Positions 36,665-47,396 of a DNA stretch of 64,000 bases are shown piece after piece. The notes under the pieces are model-generated. The model had not been told where the DNA came from and made no database searches. It saw nothing but the letters and a program-made list of their open reading frames with translations. The position numbers and the translations under genes are program-made. The stretch spans positions 20,159,579 through 20,223,578 of the forward strand of contig NC_079517.1 of NCBI RefSeq assembly GCF_000801105.2, written 5' to 3'. This DNA comes from Raphanus sativus (taxonomy: Eukaryota > Streptophyta > Magnoliopsida > Brassicales > Brassicaceae). Position 1 is the first letter of the stretch. Every line of letters begins with the position of its first letter.

Positions 36665-36733
36665 TTCTTTCACAGTATCTTGGAGAAACTTTGCATACTC
36701 CATCCTTGCATTCAGCCTTCTTTTTAGTGCCTC
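36665..36733 (-). pseudogene. captured LETM1-like exon
   Basis: On the minus strand, after an AG acceptor, reads EALKRRLNARMEYAKFLQDT then VKE. This is the segment after the membrane region of plant LETM1-like mitochondrial proteins (EALKRRLNARIEYAKFLQ in Arabidopsis, from memory). The match stops after VKE and the frame runs on into unrelated sequence. Captured fragment, orientation opposite to the DnaJ/CDPK pieces. Confidence 0.7.
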
Positions 36734-37199
36734 CTGAAAAAGAAACGTTCCAAGAATTTTAGTATCTAACTTAGCAAACAGGAAAGAATAACTGTGAGAC
36801 GACAAAGGATCAAACAAAATCATACTTTCCAGATATATATAGCTCAAAACAGTAATGTATAAAAATGATTAGTGTTTCTTTTAGCATTATAAACTGAACT
36901 TCTTTGCTCTGCTCTTCCTAACTTTGTACAGTAGTTTACTATCAGCATTGAGTAGCCTTAGACTCTAAATAAGTTTCAAACAAAATAAATTTCAGTACTC
37001 AGACGTAAGCACGTGCTCAAATGATTTCAGTTCTTCTAGGGAAAAAGATCAAGGGCTAAACATCTACATCAAACGTGGGGCTATGACTATGTTCAGGATA
37101 ATTTCAGCCACTACAAATTTCAAAACAGTCACAGCCCTATATTAATGTTCAAACCAGATCTTTTACTAACAAAAAGGGGAAAACAAGAACTCTATATGG

Positions 37200-37381
37200 C
37201 AAAAAGAGAAACATACCGTGGATGGAAACTGAGCATCAGTATCAATCCCACTCTGATTCTGAGCATATCCAGGCAAAGGATTTGGATTTTGAATCTGCAT
37301 CAAAGGTGTGGTGGTAGGAGACGAAGGAGGAGAAGATGGTTCTATCGTTCCTTTTATGAGGTCATTTCGAGTCTTGGTCAA
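37200..37381 (-). other. exon-like fragment of unknown origin in the Pack-MULE
   Basis: The minus strand opens MTKTRNDLIKGTIEPSSPPS and continues with PLMQIQNPNPLPGYAQNQSG to a GT donor after DAQFPST. The composition (Pro/Ser-rich, then an ordered-looking block) looks like a real N-terminal exon. Family not recognised. Confidence 0.35.
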
Positions 37382-37603
37382 TAACGAGGTCGTTTCGGGA
37401 CTTGGTCAATAACATCGTTGCTGATACTGATGTAGGCGTCACTTGTATGGCTCGCGTCCATTTCGAAACCGACTTGACCCTGAGGAATGCTCTGTGGATG
37501 GAGACGAAGAAGAACGAGATGGGGAAAGATCGAGATGCCAGCGAACGGTTACAGGGTAAGGAGTGAGAGGTAAGAGAAGGATTGTCGTAGTCGTCCGATC
37601 TCT

Positions 37604-37720
37604 GATCTCGTCGCCGTCGTCCGATCTCTGATCTCGTCGCCGTCGTCCGATCTCCGATCTCGTCGCCATCTTCGTCCAATCTCTGATCTCACCGTCGTCC
37701 GATCTCCGATCTCCGATCTC
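37604..37720. repeat. 26-bp minisatellite near the right MULE end
   Basis: About four to five units of CTCGTCGCCGTCGTCCGATC plus TCTGAT. It makes long open frames in several phases, which are not evidence of genes. Confidence 0.85.
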
Positions 37721-38071
37721 GTTACTATAAGAGTACAAAGAGACGAGTAATTAGTTTAGAATTATGAAAGGTTATTTTTGTCTTTTGTTTGTTAATGATT
37801 TATGTATTTTTGAAAATGCAGTTCTTCTAAGTGTATATATGAAAAGTGGTACTTAAGAAAGTGTATATATGAAATTTCCCCAAAAATAATCCTATTATCC
37901 TATTTGATTCCGGTTCGATTTTGATGTATAAAAACTTAAAAATATTCAAATACTTATACAGTTAATTATATTATGATACATATAAAATATATATTAATAA
38001 TCATGAAAATATCAATTTCTGAAAAATAGTAAAAAGTTAACACCCGCACGGACGTGCGGGTCAAACTCTAG

Positions 38072-40135
38072 TATACCTTAAGTGTTGAGTCAATTTTTGT
38101 ATGACCGTTTTACCTCTCTGAACTACACTTCCTATGACACCTAAGGTTTCTATTGCATGACAGAAACTGACACAATCTCATACCCACTTCTTTATCTTTT
38201 TGTTTCTCTATTTTTTTCCTTTTGTTTTATTAATTCTCCTGTACTTTCTTTTCTTATTTTTTTTCATCTTTCTTCTCAACTTTATGTAAATATGAATCAT
38301 CTTTCTTCTCTACTTTTTGATCAAAAAAAAAGAATCTCTATCAAATTAAATACTCCTTTGCTCCCATAATTTTCTCCAACTTCCTAAAATTCATTCAAGA
38401 AAAATTTTGTTCTTCTCCTTCGTTGTTATCTCCGCACCGTCTTTCGCTCTTCCGTCTCATATCTCTCCGACAATTAATTGCTTAACATACGATTCTTTGT
38501 TAAAGTCTCTGGTTTTTATGCCGCTTACATCGCCGTTTCCGCCGTTGATGACCAGTGACACGAGGAGGTTGACACGTAACCGTTGTTATCAATTGTTAGT
38601 TCGTATCTCAAATCTTAAACCATAAAGCATAGTTTACGTCGACAAGTAGTTGTGTACATGTTAAATTTTTATTTACACGCTAATTTTTCGGATATCAATA
38701 TGGAAGACTAGTCAATTGTCCCAATAATACTTGGCTATGTATCATTGTTATATTTTCTTTTACCAGTTAACATGATATAATATCAGCTAATCCATTTGCG
38801 TAACCTTTAATCAGAGTATAAGACCATTATGGGGTTTTGTGGTAATTGTAAACTACATTAGCCGACACATTGCTGAAGCCTTTTACTGTCGTAAGGTGCA
38901 AAGGAGTTCCTCAAATCTCCAGTCCAGTCGATGCATCCATCATGATTGTGCTCCTCCTTGAAGCTCATGCATTGCATGGCATTGATGTGTGTAAAGCCAT
39001 GTATTTTGATTATTTTAAAATGTAGCTAAGTTATGGTGGACTTTCTTCATAATCATTTTGTCTCTAATAATTTTGTTAGGTCTTTACAAAGTAGGTGTAC
39101 AGTATATAAGTATCACTAAGCATTTTATTTAATCGCTAACTTAATTTTTTAGTGAAACAATTTCTTTTGATTGTATTTTAATTATATATGTTTCTTATTT
39201 TAATCAACCACGACTTGTCTTACAACACAACCCAAATACATTGTTGGTTAAACACATTTGTTAATTGATAACTATATTTGTATATGTTAACATTTTATTT
39301 AACGAGTACATTTTAATTTAACAATATTATCTAGCTATTACTAATAATGCTTATATATTGTTTGATGCGTGATTTTATTAGATGGTAAATTATTCGATAC
39401 ATGGTTTGTTAATTGATATTTTGTTTGATAGGAGCTTTGTTAGTGATAAATGACTTGGCACATGAGTTTGTGAACTGATATATTGCGTGGATAAATTACT
39501 TTTTATCTGGTAAATAATTTGTTATATGTTACATGTTTTGTTAACTGGTAAACAAATTCTACATGTTTTGTTAGTTGATATTTGTTAGTTGTTATATTCT
39601 ACTTGATATATAATTATTATTTGATATATTTTTGTTATCCAATATATATTTTGAAGTAAATACATTGTTTTCTATTAGGTATGTTACTGATTCATTTAAC
39701 ACGCTAGACATACCTATTATCCGTTCACAAATATGTAGTAGTGTTTGTTATCTGATACATGACTTGTTAATTTATACATTTTTGTTTGTTAAATGATATA
39801 TAATTTTTTACGTGATAAATAATTTTGTAGGTTAATCCACATTTTACACAGTAGAATGAATATGTACTATTATGTAATACATCATCTCAATTAATTGACT
39901 ACGAATATGCAAATAGCCAGTCAATTTATTTATGTATATCAATGTTTAACATATTACATTTTTGCTACGTTGTATTATATATCAACAAGGATTATATAAG
40001 ATATCAACTATGAGAGCATATATCAAAAAATATTTCAATGAATAAACTATCTAAAAAACAATGTATCAGTTAATAAATTATGTATCGGCTAACAAATCAT
40101 ATATCCATAACTAACTATGTTATTTTCCAAGTATA
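38072..40135. other. AT-rich intergenic with degenerate TTGTTA..TGATA repeats
   Basis: No recognised gene. From about 39230 to 40115 short motifs like TTTGTTAATTGATATATT and GTATCAGTTAATAAATTA recur irregularly, suggesting an old AT-rich repeat or element body. Small open frames at 38157-38369 and 38407-38625 show no family motif. Confidence 0.45.
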
Positions 40136-40659
40136 GTTTCTGTTGGGATCAAAAACGGTCACAACGAAATTAACGTTCGAAAATATTCCTCGAAAAAGAT
40201 AATTCCCGTAAAAATTACTTAAACTAATTTTTACGATAAAGTCTTGAATAGATTTGTCCGCAGCGTCGAAACAAGCTCCAATAGTTCGTGTTGACGATGA
40301 ATTTAGTATCAAAACATTCGATAAAAATATACGTCTTAAGAATTTCTACGTTTTCAAGGAAAACTTATACGAAATACTTATACGAAAAACTTGCGGGAAA
40401 ATCTTATTTTAAGAACAACGATTTCTTAAATGAACGATTTAAGAAAATCAACGATTTCTTAAAATCAACAATTTCTTAAATCTATGATTTCTTAAATCTA
40501 CGATTTCTTAAAAATCGTCTCCTTGCAAAAGGTTCCGCGACTAAACAAAGTTCTCGTTAAAACACGATCATCGGAGATAACAAAAGATCGTTAAACCACG
40601 AGGATGCGGCTTGGCAATCGCGGAACAACCAAGGGGTCATACGAAGCTCGGGCGACCGA

Positions 40660-40735
40660 GCTCGGAAACAAGCTCGGTCGCTATAGCGACCGAGCTAGAG
40701 AACAAGCTCGGTCGCTATAGCGACCAGACCCATCT
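40660..40735. repeat. palindromic CGGTCGCTATAGCGACCG array, first block
   Basis: Two units of a 24-bp perfect palindrome made of GCTCGGTCGCTA and its complement, separated by short spacers, in the solo LTR. Confidence 0.9.
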
Positions 40736-41149
40736 CGGCGAGGGCTTCGATTTGATATCTTGATCGTTTTCTGGGTCCTCGCGGTTTGAGAGAACGGCCT
40801 CTTTAAAGTTCCAAGGCAGATTCATTAAAATCTTGTTTTAAGACAACGATTCTTTAAAACGACGATTTCCTAATCAACGATTTTAGAAATCAACGATTTC
40901 TTAAAAAATGACGATTTCTTAATCAACGACTTAAAAAATTAACGATTTCTTAATCAACGACTTGAAAAATCAACGATTTAAGAAAGTAGCGATTTCTTAA
41001 AGTCAAACGGAACTTTGTTATCAAAGGATCAAACCTCCGCAAACAAGCATCCTAAGAGAATCGTAGCTTTGCGATAGGTTCAAACACTTGGATAACGGAC
41101 CTCAGATCACGGCATAAACCCGATCGCGATGGCAATCGAGTCACGAACG

Positions 41150-41320
41150 AGAGCTTGGTTGCTATAGCGAACGGATCACGAAACCACGCTCGGTCGCTAT
41201 AGCGACCGAGCTACGATTACAGCTCGGTCGCTATAGCGACCGAGCTGCGGATAGATCTCGGTCGCTATAGCGACCGACCTGCGGACAAAGTTCGGTCGCT
41301 ATAGCGATCGAGCGTTCGTA
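41150..41320. repeat. palindromic CGGTCGCTATAGCGACCG array, second block
   Basis: Four or five units of the same palindrome at about 40-bp spacing. Related but more decayed arrays lie at 47740-47835 and 51360-51530 in the other LTRs. Confidence 0.9.
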
Positions 41321-41750
41321 CATCGATCATTCTCCGAAACGTCCGAAGTCTTCTGAAACGACGATACGACGTAAAGCTATGCATTCTCGACTATCCGTAT
41401 AGCCATTCTCCGCAACTCACGACTATCTGTTTCTTGATCTCTCGATCAAATGGAATCGTCCGTTTGGTTTACGATAAAACCGCGGAAACTTAAACTTATC
41501 GGAGAAATCGTAAAAACGTCTCAAATCAAAAATACGGCCCAAAGGGGTCCTAAACTTGATTCGAGGCCCACTTACAATTTCTTAAAAATTATGACGGTTT
41601 ATGCTTGGAGGATAAGCATCAGTTTCCGCGAAAAAAATGGAAACTTTCCGCAGATAATCATGAAGATCGGAAAAAATGAAATATTTCCATTTTTTCGACT
41701 ATGATAGCTTAAGGGCAAAAGAGGAAAGCGTAAACCGACCTTGGAGGGAG

Positions 41751-41757
41751 TATATAA
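41751..41757 (+). promoter_or_regulatory. LTR TATA box (solo LTR)
   Basis: TATATAA in the context GGGAGTATATAAGGAGTT. The same context occurs in LTRs at 48216 (+), 50916-50922 (-) and 60924 (+), so it is the conserved promoter of this LTR group. Confidence 0.75.
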
Positions 41758-42138
41758 GGAGTTCAAGGCGAGAGGAATAGAGGCATCACTTTTCCAGAGC
41801 AACTTAGCACTTAGAGCAATTTAGGCAAATTTTCGTTTTTCTTTTTTCGAGCTGCGACTCAATTAGGTTTAGCCACCTTCGGGTATTAGAACTACGATCT
41901 CGCCGACAACTCTCGTAGCCGAAGCACGTTACCTTGTTGTTGTCACGCTCATACGCAGATTCAGAATAAATTCGTTCTTGCTCTCTTTTTACGATTTTTA
42001 TTTTTATTTTCCGTTATTGTCGTCTTCTGATTGCTTGACGTGTGGTTTCTCAGAAATCCGGGACCTTCTGGGAAATTAGGGTTTTCCTAGTTTCCTTATT
42101 TATACGAAATATTGACGGTGCGAATTTCAGTTCCCACA

Positions 42139-42795
42139 GTTTCTAATAAATAAGTTATCAACTAACAATTTATTTAACACTTTAAAAATTAGAGTAAGAT
42201 GATTAAATCATTAATTAATCGTATCAACTAGTAAGTTATACTTTATAACTTAATTACTGATTAATTAGTTCACTAAAATGTATAGTGGATAACATTTGTA
42301 TTAGTCTGCTTTTGTTAATTGTATAATATTATTATAATGTGCATTAGATATTAATTTATATAATTAAAATAATATGTAATAACAAAATGATAAAAATACA
42401 TCTAACAACTTTATTTAATTTAGTCTACACTACAATATAATATAATAAAATGATAAATAATACATGCACATTTTTTATTCTATAAATATGTGGAAGATAA
42501 TAAACTATACTTTTACGGTGAACAAGAAAAATGTGTGAAGGAGAATTTAATGCATATCAACATAGTGAACAGGAACCTACAACAGTGTTCTTTGGCAATT
42601 TCTGTGCAGAGAAGAGAGATATTTTTGGAAGTTCAGGTAACAAAGTGTATCTCTCATACTAGTTATGTTGTATCATGGTTACTTTTCTAATTTCAGCCTC
42701 TATTTAGGGTATTGAGCATAATCTCTCAAAAATAAAAAACCTCAACACAAAAACCCTAGTGCCACATTTCCGTTACCACCGGAGATCACCACAAC
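42139..42795. other. AT-rich intergenic
   Basis: No recognised gene. An open frame at 42490-42690 has no family motif. Confidence 0.45.
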
Positions 42796-42984
42796 CAGGA
42801 GCGGATTTATGCTGTGGCACATGGGATCCCGTGCCCCAACTAAAAATTTAGTTTTCTTGAAGTAATTAGTACAAAGCTTTAATTTATTCAGTGTAATTAG
42901 TTTAAATTCAATGAAAGTACTCCCAACTCCTTCTAAATTTATTATTAGTGCCCCCAACTCCAAATGTTCCTAGATTCGCCCCTG
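42796..42984. mobile_element. hAT-type MITE
   Basis: 189 bases with inverted ends CAGGAGCGGATTTATG and, from the right, CAGGGGCGAATCTAGG. Flanked by 8-bp duplications ACCACAAC and ACGACAAC (one mismatch). Different family from the MITE at 24681. Confidence 0.8.
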
Positions 42985-43890
42985 ACGACAACGGCGAGGA
43001 AAAGATGGTCTTACGCGAGGGCACAACCTGGCTAAACCGGAAGAACACCACCGAAATAAACAAAGAAACAAATGACAACGAAACACCATTAGAAAGGAAA
43101 GACAGAAAGAAGCATATAGAGGCAGGAGTTGTGGGGAGATAGCAGATATGTCCTAAAACCATAGCTTTAAGGCAGCCACCGTACTCTCCGGTTCACGTGT
43201 CTCCGCCCTCAAAACAAAGTCCTACTAGACATAATCAGCATTTCTAGCTAAATCCACCACCACCATTTCCATGCCAGAACCTTCACAGACACCAACTAGA
43301 AAAATACTCCACTCGCATCGACAACAACCAAAACTGATTACGGAGGGTCAGAGTAAACTGGGAGAGTGAAAGCTCCTCAAGTGAAAGAACATCCACCTGC
43401 CAAGCTTTTACATCACTGCATGCACCCCGAAAAGAAGGTCTGCCACCAGATATGTTCCAATCTAATACCAAATCACGAGAGAGAAACAAGGGCGACTTGA
43501 AACGACAAAGAAAAGACAAAAATGAGACACCCCTCATGACGGAGAGGAAGTATCCGTAGTAACCGATAATGCAAAGATATCGTTGAATTCTGAGAATGAC
43601 GGCTATTTATGCCTTCTTAAATCTGTTGAATTCTTAGAAAATGCCCACAGGTAAAGATTCAAGAGATTGAGTTTTAAAAACCAAAGCTCTAAATTTATAT
43701 TAATAATTAATCAAAATTTGTGTCCCTTACAAATCGATACTTACTTAGAAGTCTAAATAAAAGTCTAAAACCGACATAGAAAAGGAAATTTAAACTTACT
43801 TAGAAAAGGAATGCAATGACAACTAGGAAAAGGAAATAAGAAAAGCAAAACACACTAGGTCAACGATGTATGCTACATCAGGTCCCCTCC
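42985..43890. other. retroelement-like fragment, unassigned
   Basis: The minus strand between 43537 and 43283 is open (MRGVSFLSFLCRFKSPLFLS, then a Trp- and Leu-rich tail) and resembles non-coding 5' regions of plant LINEs, but the family is not secure. The region 43680-43880 is A-rich and ends near a TGATGTAGCATAC-like LTR border in minus orientation. Treat both as tentative. Confidence 0.3.
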
Positions 43891-43899
43891 CATACGAGA

Positions 43900-44335
43900 G
43901 ATTTGTCCACAAATCCGTAAAGCAAATCGCCACAATCTGGGGTTGTCAAAAACAGTCGTGACTTTGTTTCTTAGCGGAAAATAAGTTAAGACAGATCACG
44001 ACGACCTCCACGGTTAAACGCAAGCGCACTCAACCTTCCGCCGAATATGCCCCGACAAAGGGCACATCAACATCTCCCGTGGAAACAGATTGGGAGATCG
44101 GAACCATCCCCGATTCCGAAGACAACATCACAACTCAACGGGAAGAGAAAAATCCCGAGGAAAACGTCGACCACGCAACTAAAGCAGTCGACAAAAAACT
44201 AACGCCGAGTCAACACACTCGCGGCACAAACATAACTACGAGATGGCTTGATCCTCGAAAGAGGTACGTAGGCAGCTCGTCGAAACCTGGCGAGTTCAGC
44301 TATCCCCCTCGCCAAAAAAGGGGGGGAGTGGGTAC
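43900..44335 (+). pseudogene. gypsy protease-to-tail fragment (element X)
   Basis: The + strand reads IWGCQKQS (end of the protease-like region), then TTSTVKRKRTQPSAE, TKGTSTSP, EIGTIPDSEDNITTQ and finally WLDPRKRYVGSSS before a G-run (GGGGGGAGTGG). The same order occurs on the minus strand at 48610-48880, so this is a family-specific segment that follows the protease. No reverse transcriptase or integrase lies between. In-frame stop after QKQS. Confidence 0.65.
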
Positions 44336-44532
44336 GTATACTCTTATACTCCCACAAAAGATCAAAAACCGCGCACTTGTATTCGAAATTTTCGAATTTT
44401 TTTCAATAAAATTCTCTTTCTCGATCAATCGATTCCTAACACATAAACATTCCGGAAAACAAAAAAAATGTATCCTCAAGAAACGCGAGACGTCGCAGTT
44501 TCTCTGAAGATATCTAATTCGTATCATCCGTC

Positions 44533-44625
44533 AAAATAGTCCGTCCGCGACTTAAAACATTTTATCAAAATAGTCCGTCCGCGACTTTAAACATCCATCA
44601 AAACAATCCGTTTGCGACTTTAAAA
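44533..44625. repeat. about 33-bp triplicate repeat
   Basis: Three units of ATCAAAATAGTCCGTCCGCG plus ACTTTAAACATT-like spacer inside element X. Confidence 0.8.
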
Positions 44626-45339
44626 ACAAAAACAAACCCGTCGATTGGCCCCGACGGTTAAACTCAGAAACTTTTCACTTAAACAAATTCGTAGTCAGAT
44701 CTTTTTACAGATCCTCTTACATCCGACAATGATACCATAGCGCGCTATACAAGAAAACCGAAATTTCCTCTAGCACTTCGCAAATGAAGTAGCTCGATTC
44801 GTACCCAGACAAATCATATAAGCCGATAACACTTCGCGGATTTTAAAACGGTGCGAATTAGGTCAAAATCACAAACAGTCAAAACGGAAGCCGATCAGTC
44901 ATCACATAGCGTTGAAGCTGAGAGTAGACCTAGGTTGCCCTAAGCCCAGCCTTGCTGGCACTTAACATCTCATGGACATAGTATCAAAACCAGATACGAG
45001 ATCCCAAAACATGTCTCTTATCGCTTACAACTAAGACGCTCACTAAAAAGTAGCATACAGACCAAGCAACAAATTAAGAGTTAGAATACGAAGTGACTAC
45101 TCGCATTCTGCCCTCTACACTTGGCGAAAGTATAAATCAGATCATAAAACAAAATTGTCGAAAAGTTTACTTCATATTTAAAAAAAGCCGCAAAAGACGC
45201 TAGGGATTCAAAGCCACAAACGGCCAGTCCCGAAATACATAAAGTTACGCGACCTACTACGGTCGCGGCATAAACAGATAAACGACCACACTTGGCCATT
45301 CAAATACAAAGATAAGGGAAACCGTTTTCCCAAAACAAT

Positions 45340-47163
45340 CAATAGAGGATAAAATATCATCTGACGACGAAGTTCCAAACTCCGTCGGATAAGTCACTTC
45401 GTCTTCGCCTCCCTCTGCTTCAGTCGCGACCTCCACCGTATCGGGAGAAACCGGGTTCAGCTCCAGAGTCCCCAAATCCTCTCTTCGATGGGAGGAACAA
45501 GCGACTCGGCATGAGCGTTGTCCTTCATGCCACTCTGCATAAGGCTCAACTCCTCCTTGTAAACATAATCGCTCTGTTGAGTCCTCGAGAGTGTTCCAAC
45601 CGATCCGCGACACTCGCAAAAATCACCCACCGCAACGTCGGCTGCCCGAAGATTGTGATACTCCTCTTGGAATCGCACCGCCCGACTCAGAATCTCGGCA
45701 GAAATCTCCCGTTTGGCTTGCCTCCTCGCTCGGCGAATCTCCGTGGCATGATCGGCGGCCGCCCTCAAATTCTGCTCCAAGGTCTCCTCCTGGAGTCGCG
45801 CAAAATCCTTCGCGTTCTTCTCCGCTTTGAAACGCCAGATCCTCGCTTCTCTTTGGCTATTCACCAACGCCGAGCTGAGGTTGTTCATTGCCTGCGGAAT
45901 TCGAAAAAGAATTTTTATTTTTTTTACAAAGATAAAGATACATTCGGATAAAAAGGTGTGAGAAGAACAAAGGACTGATCCCATTAACTACGCGAGAAGT
46001 CTCCGCAACTATCTTAGGTCTCTCCGTTTCTTCTACGACATGAGGCGGGTTAGGATGGTCAGGAAGACCGGCAAAGAAGTCGTCGAAATTAGGGATTGGC
46101 GCGTCGCTCGAGCCGCTTCCATCGCCAAACCCGAGAATCGGATCCCATCCCGGAAGTTGAAAATCATCAACGGGGAAGTCATGATCCTCAACCTCGATGC
46201 CTTTGTCCTTGGACGGCAACCCAGGCGATCTCTCAACCGGAACGCGCTTCGGAAGACGATCAACGGGAGCAAGATCTATGTCGCCTTCCGCCTCGAAATC
46301 GGAGTGGACCAATCTGATCGCCTTCCGAACCCTCCTACGGGTGAAACTGGTCCACCAATGTTCGCTGCTCCTAAGCGCATCCCTCACCTCAATAATGTCC
46401 CTAGGCCAGGGATGGTTCACGCTAATGTATGGCAGGGGATTCGGAACCGTTCGGATTATCGGGATGAATTCCTCCGTAACGGACGCAGCATCGAGTCGGA
46501 CGTAAAAGAAAAATTGTTTCCAATGGTTAAAATTGAAAACAAGTCCTCTGACCACCAGAATCATGTTACGAGGAGTCAATCGCCAGGAGGCCGACTCCCG
46601 ATTGTATTGCACCCGCAGAAGTGCCTCAAAGTAATCGACAGTGAGGGACAAGCCGTGCTCGTAACTCAGAATTACGAGACCAATGAGGATCTCAAAACTT
46701 GTAGGGCTCAGCTGGTTTAAAGAAACCTGGAAACAGTACATCACGCGGACGATAATCTCAGGAATCGGAAACCAAAGACGACAACGCGTCAATACAGTCT
46801 CATAACACGTGAAGTAGCCTTCCGGAGGATGGTCGCCGTCCTCTCCGCGTTTAGGAATCGGGAACTCGACCGCCTTCGGAACCCCGCAAACTCTCGAAGC
46901 TTCTCGAGGAAAGGTTCGGTGGTATTGCTCGGCAGGTTGGCTCCCACTTTCCGAGACCGCGAGATCGGGAACTTTTCCTTCCCGGGAGCTTTGATTTGAT
47001 CGCTGCTCGCTTCCCAATACGCGTCGCACTCAGCCGCATTCGGAGGAAAGTCGAACTCGACCTTCAGAATAAGGAACTCCTCTTCCTGATTGCAATCGGG
47101 AGAAGGAGTCATGTAAGCCTTCTTCTTAGAAGATTTATGTCCGCCTCTAAACAACTTTGACAT
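45340..47163 (-). pseudogene. antisense extra ORF of element X (putative gypsy-type transposon domain)
   Basis: Starts MSKLFRGGHKSSKKK at 47163 on the strand opposite to the element's LTR. After a frameshift near 46900 it continues (PKAVEFPIPKRGED, PPEGYFTCYETVLTRCRLWF, LSYEHGLSLTVDYFEALLR, then an acidic LPGWDPILGFGDGSG block). This matches the family annotated as 'putative gypsy type transposon' in plants. A probable intron spans about 45975-45899, and a helical segment follows (LNS-type REARIWRFKAEKNAKDFARL, CECRGSVGTL, GMKDNAHAESLVPP). A second shift occurs near 45480 before PVSPDTVEV. Extra ORFs in antisense between pol and the 3' LTR are known in the Tat lineage of Ty3/gypsy. The function is unknown and this copy is broken. 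Confidence 0.75.
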
Positions 47164-47382
47164 CTTTGTGAAGGATTCTCTCTCTAAATTTTTTTTTTAA
47201 GGATTCTTTCTCAAAGAAAAGCTTATGAAAGGTGGGTGAGTAAAAATGAAAGAGTTACCCCCTCTTTTATAAGCTTCAGGAATTACTATTTAAGTTCGGA
47301 CTTTTGGATTCAACCTTGGCCTAAAAACTTGCAAACTCGCCAAACCATACGACATAATCTCGCCAACCCACGATTCTACCGC

Positions 47383-47396
47383 ACTGGGGGGCTAAC
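47383..47396 (+). other. polypurine tract region of element X
   Basis: ACTGGGGGGCTAAC lies directly before the LTR start TGTTGTGG, as expected for second-strand priming, so the + LTR that follows is the 3' LTR of X. Confidence 0.6.

Larger units (their letters stand above)
31785..37881. mobile_element. Pack-MULE-like Mutator element carrying host gene fragments
   Basis: The termini are inverted: GGGAAATTACCAAAAATACT at the left, and the complement of the right end reads GGGGAAATTTCATATATACA. Both continue into a shared CCACTTTTCA block. Perfect 9-bp target duplications AAAAATAAT flank it (31776-31784 and 37882-37890), as expected for Mutator-like elements. No transposase motif was found in 6.1 kb. 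The interior instead holds pieces of host genes (DnaJ, CDPK, LETM1 and unassigned exons) plus long degenerate TTATAAA repeats. It is non-autonomous. Confidence 0.82.
31026..38071 (+). mobile_element. Helitron G, split by a Pack-MULE
   Basis: The 5' end A|TCTATCTAATCTATTAAAAC has the same family start as H1/H2. The 3' end has the hairpin CACCCGCACGGACGTGCGGGT, then CAAACT and CTAG at 38068-38071 before T. Without the inserted MULE and one target duplication the Helitron would be about 940 bases, similar to H2. Confidence 0.75.
40141..42138 (+). mobile_element. solo LTR of a Ty3/gypsy element
   Basis: Begins TGTTGGGATCAAAAACGG and ends CAGTTCCCACA, with perfect 5-bp target duplications GTTTC at 40136-40140 and 42139-42143. 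It contains a TATA box (TATATAAGGAG at 41751). At 1998 bases it is longer than its relatives here because it contains two blocks of AACGATTTCTTAA-type repeats and two palindromic arrays. No internal region is attached, so it arose by LTR-LTR recombination. Confidence 0.92.

Noticed and set aside
37362..37738. Arg/Asp-rich repeated peptide (DEIRDRTT-like units)
   Set aside because: Arises from a 26-bp minisatellite at the MULE end.
38157..38625. Two hydrophobic open frames that could be small secreted proteins
   Set aside because: Pyrimidine-rich low-complexity DNA, no splice or promoter support, and no recognised motif.
40660..41320. CRISPR-like array (palindromic repeats with short spacers)
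   Set aside because: The units lie in a plant LTR, spacers are not unique and there are no cas genes; it is an LTR minisatellite.
45511..46720. Plus-strand open frames of up to 226 codons in element X
   Set aside because: Antisense to the recognisable gypsy-type ORF; no motif of their own.
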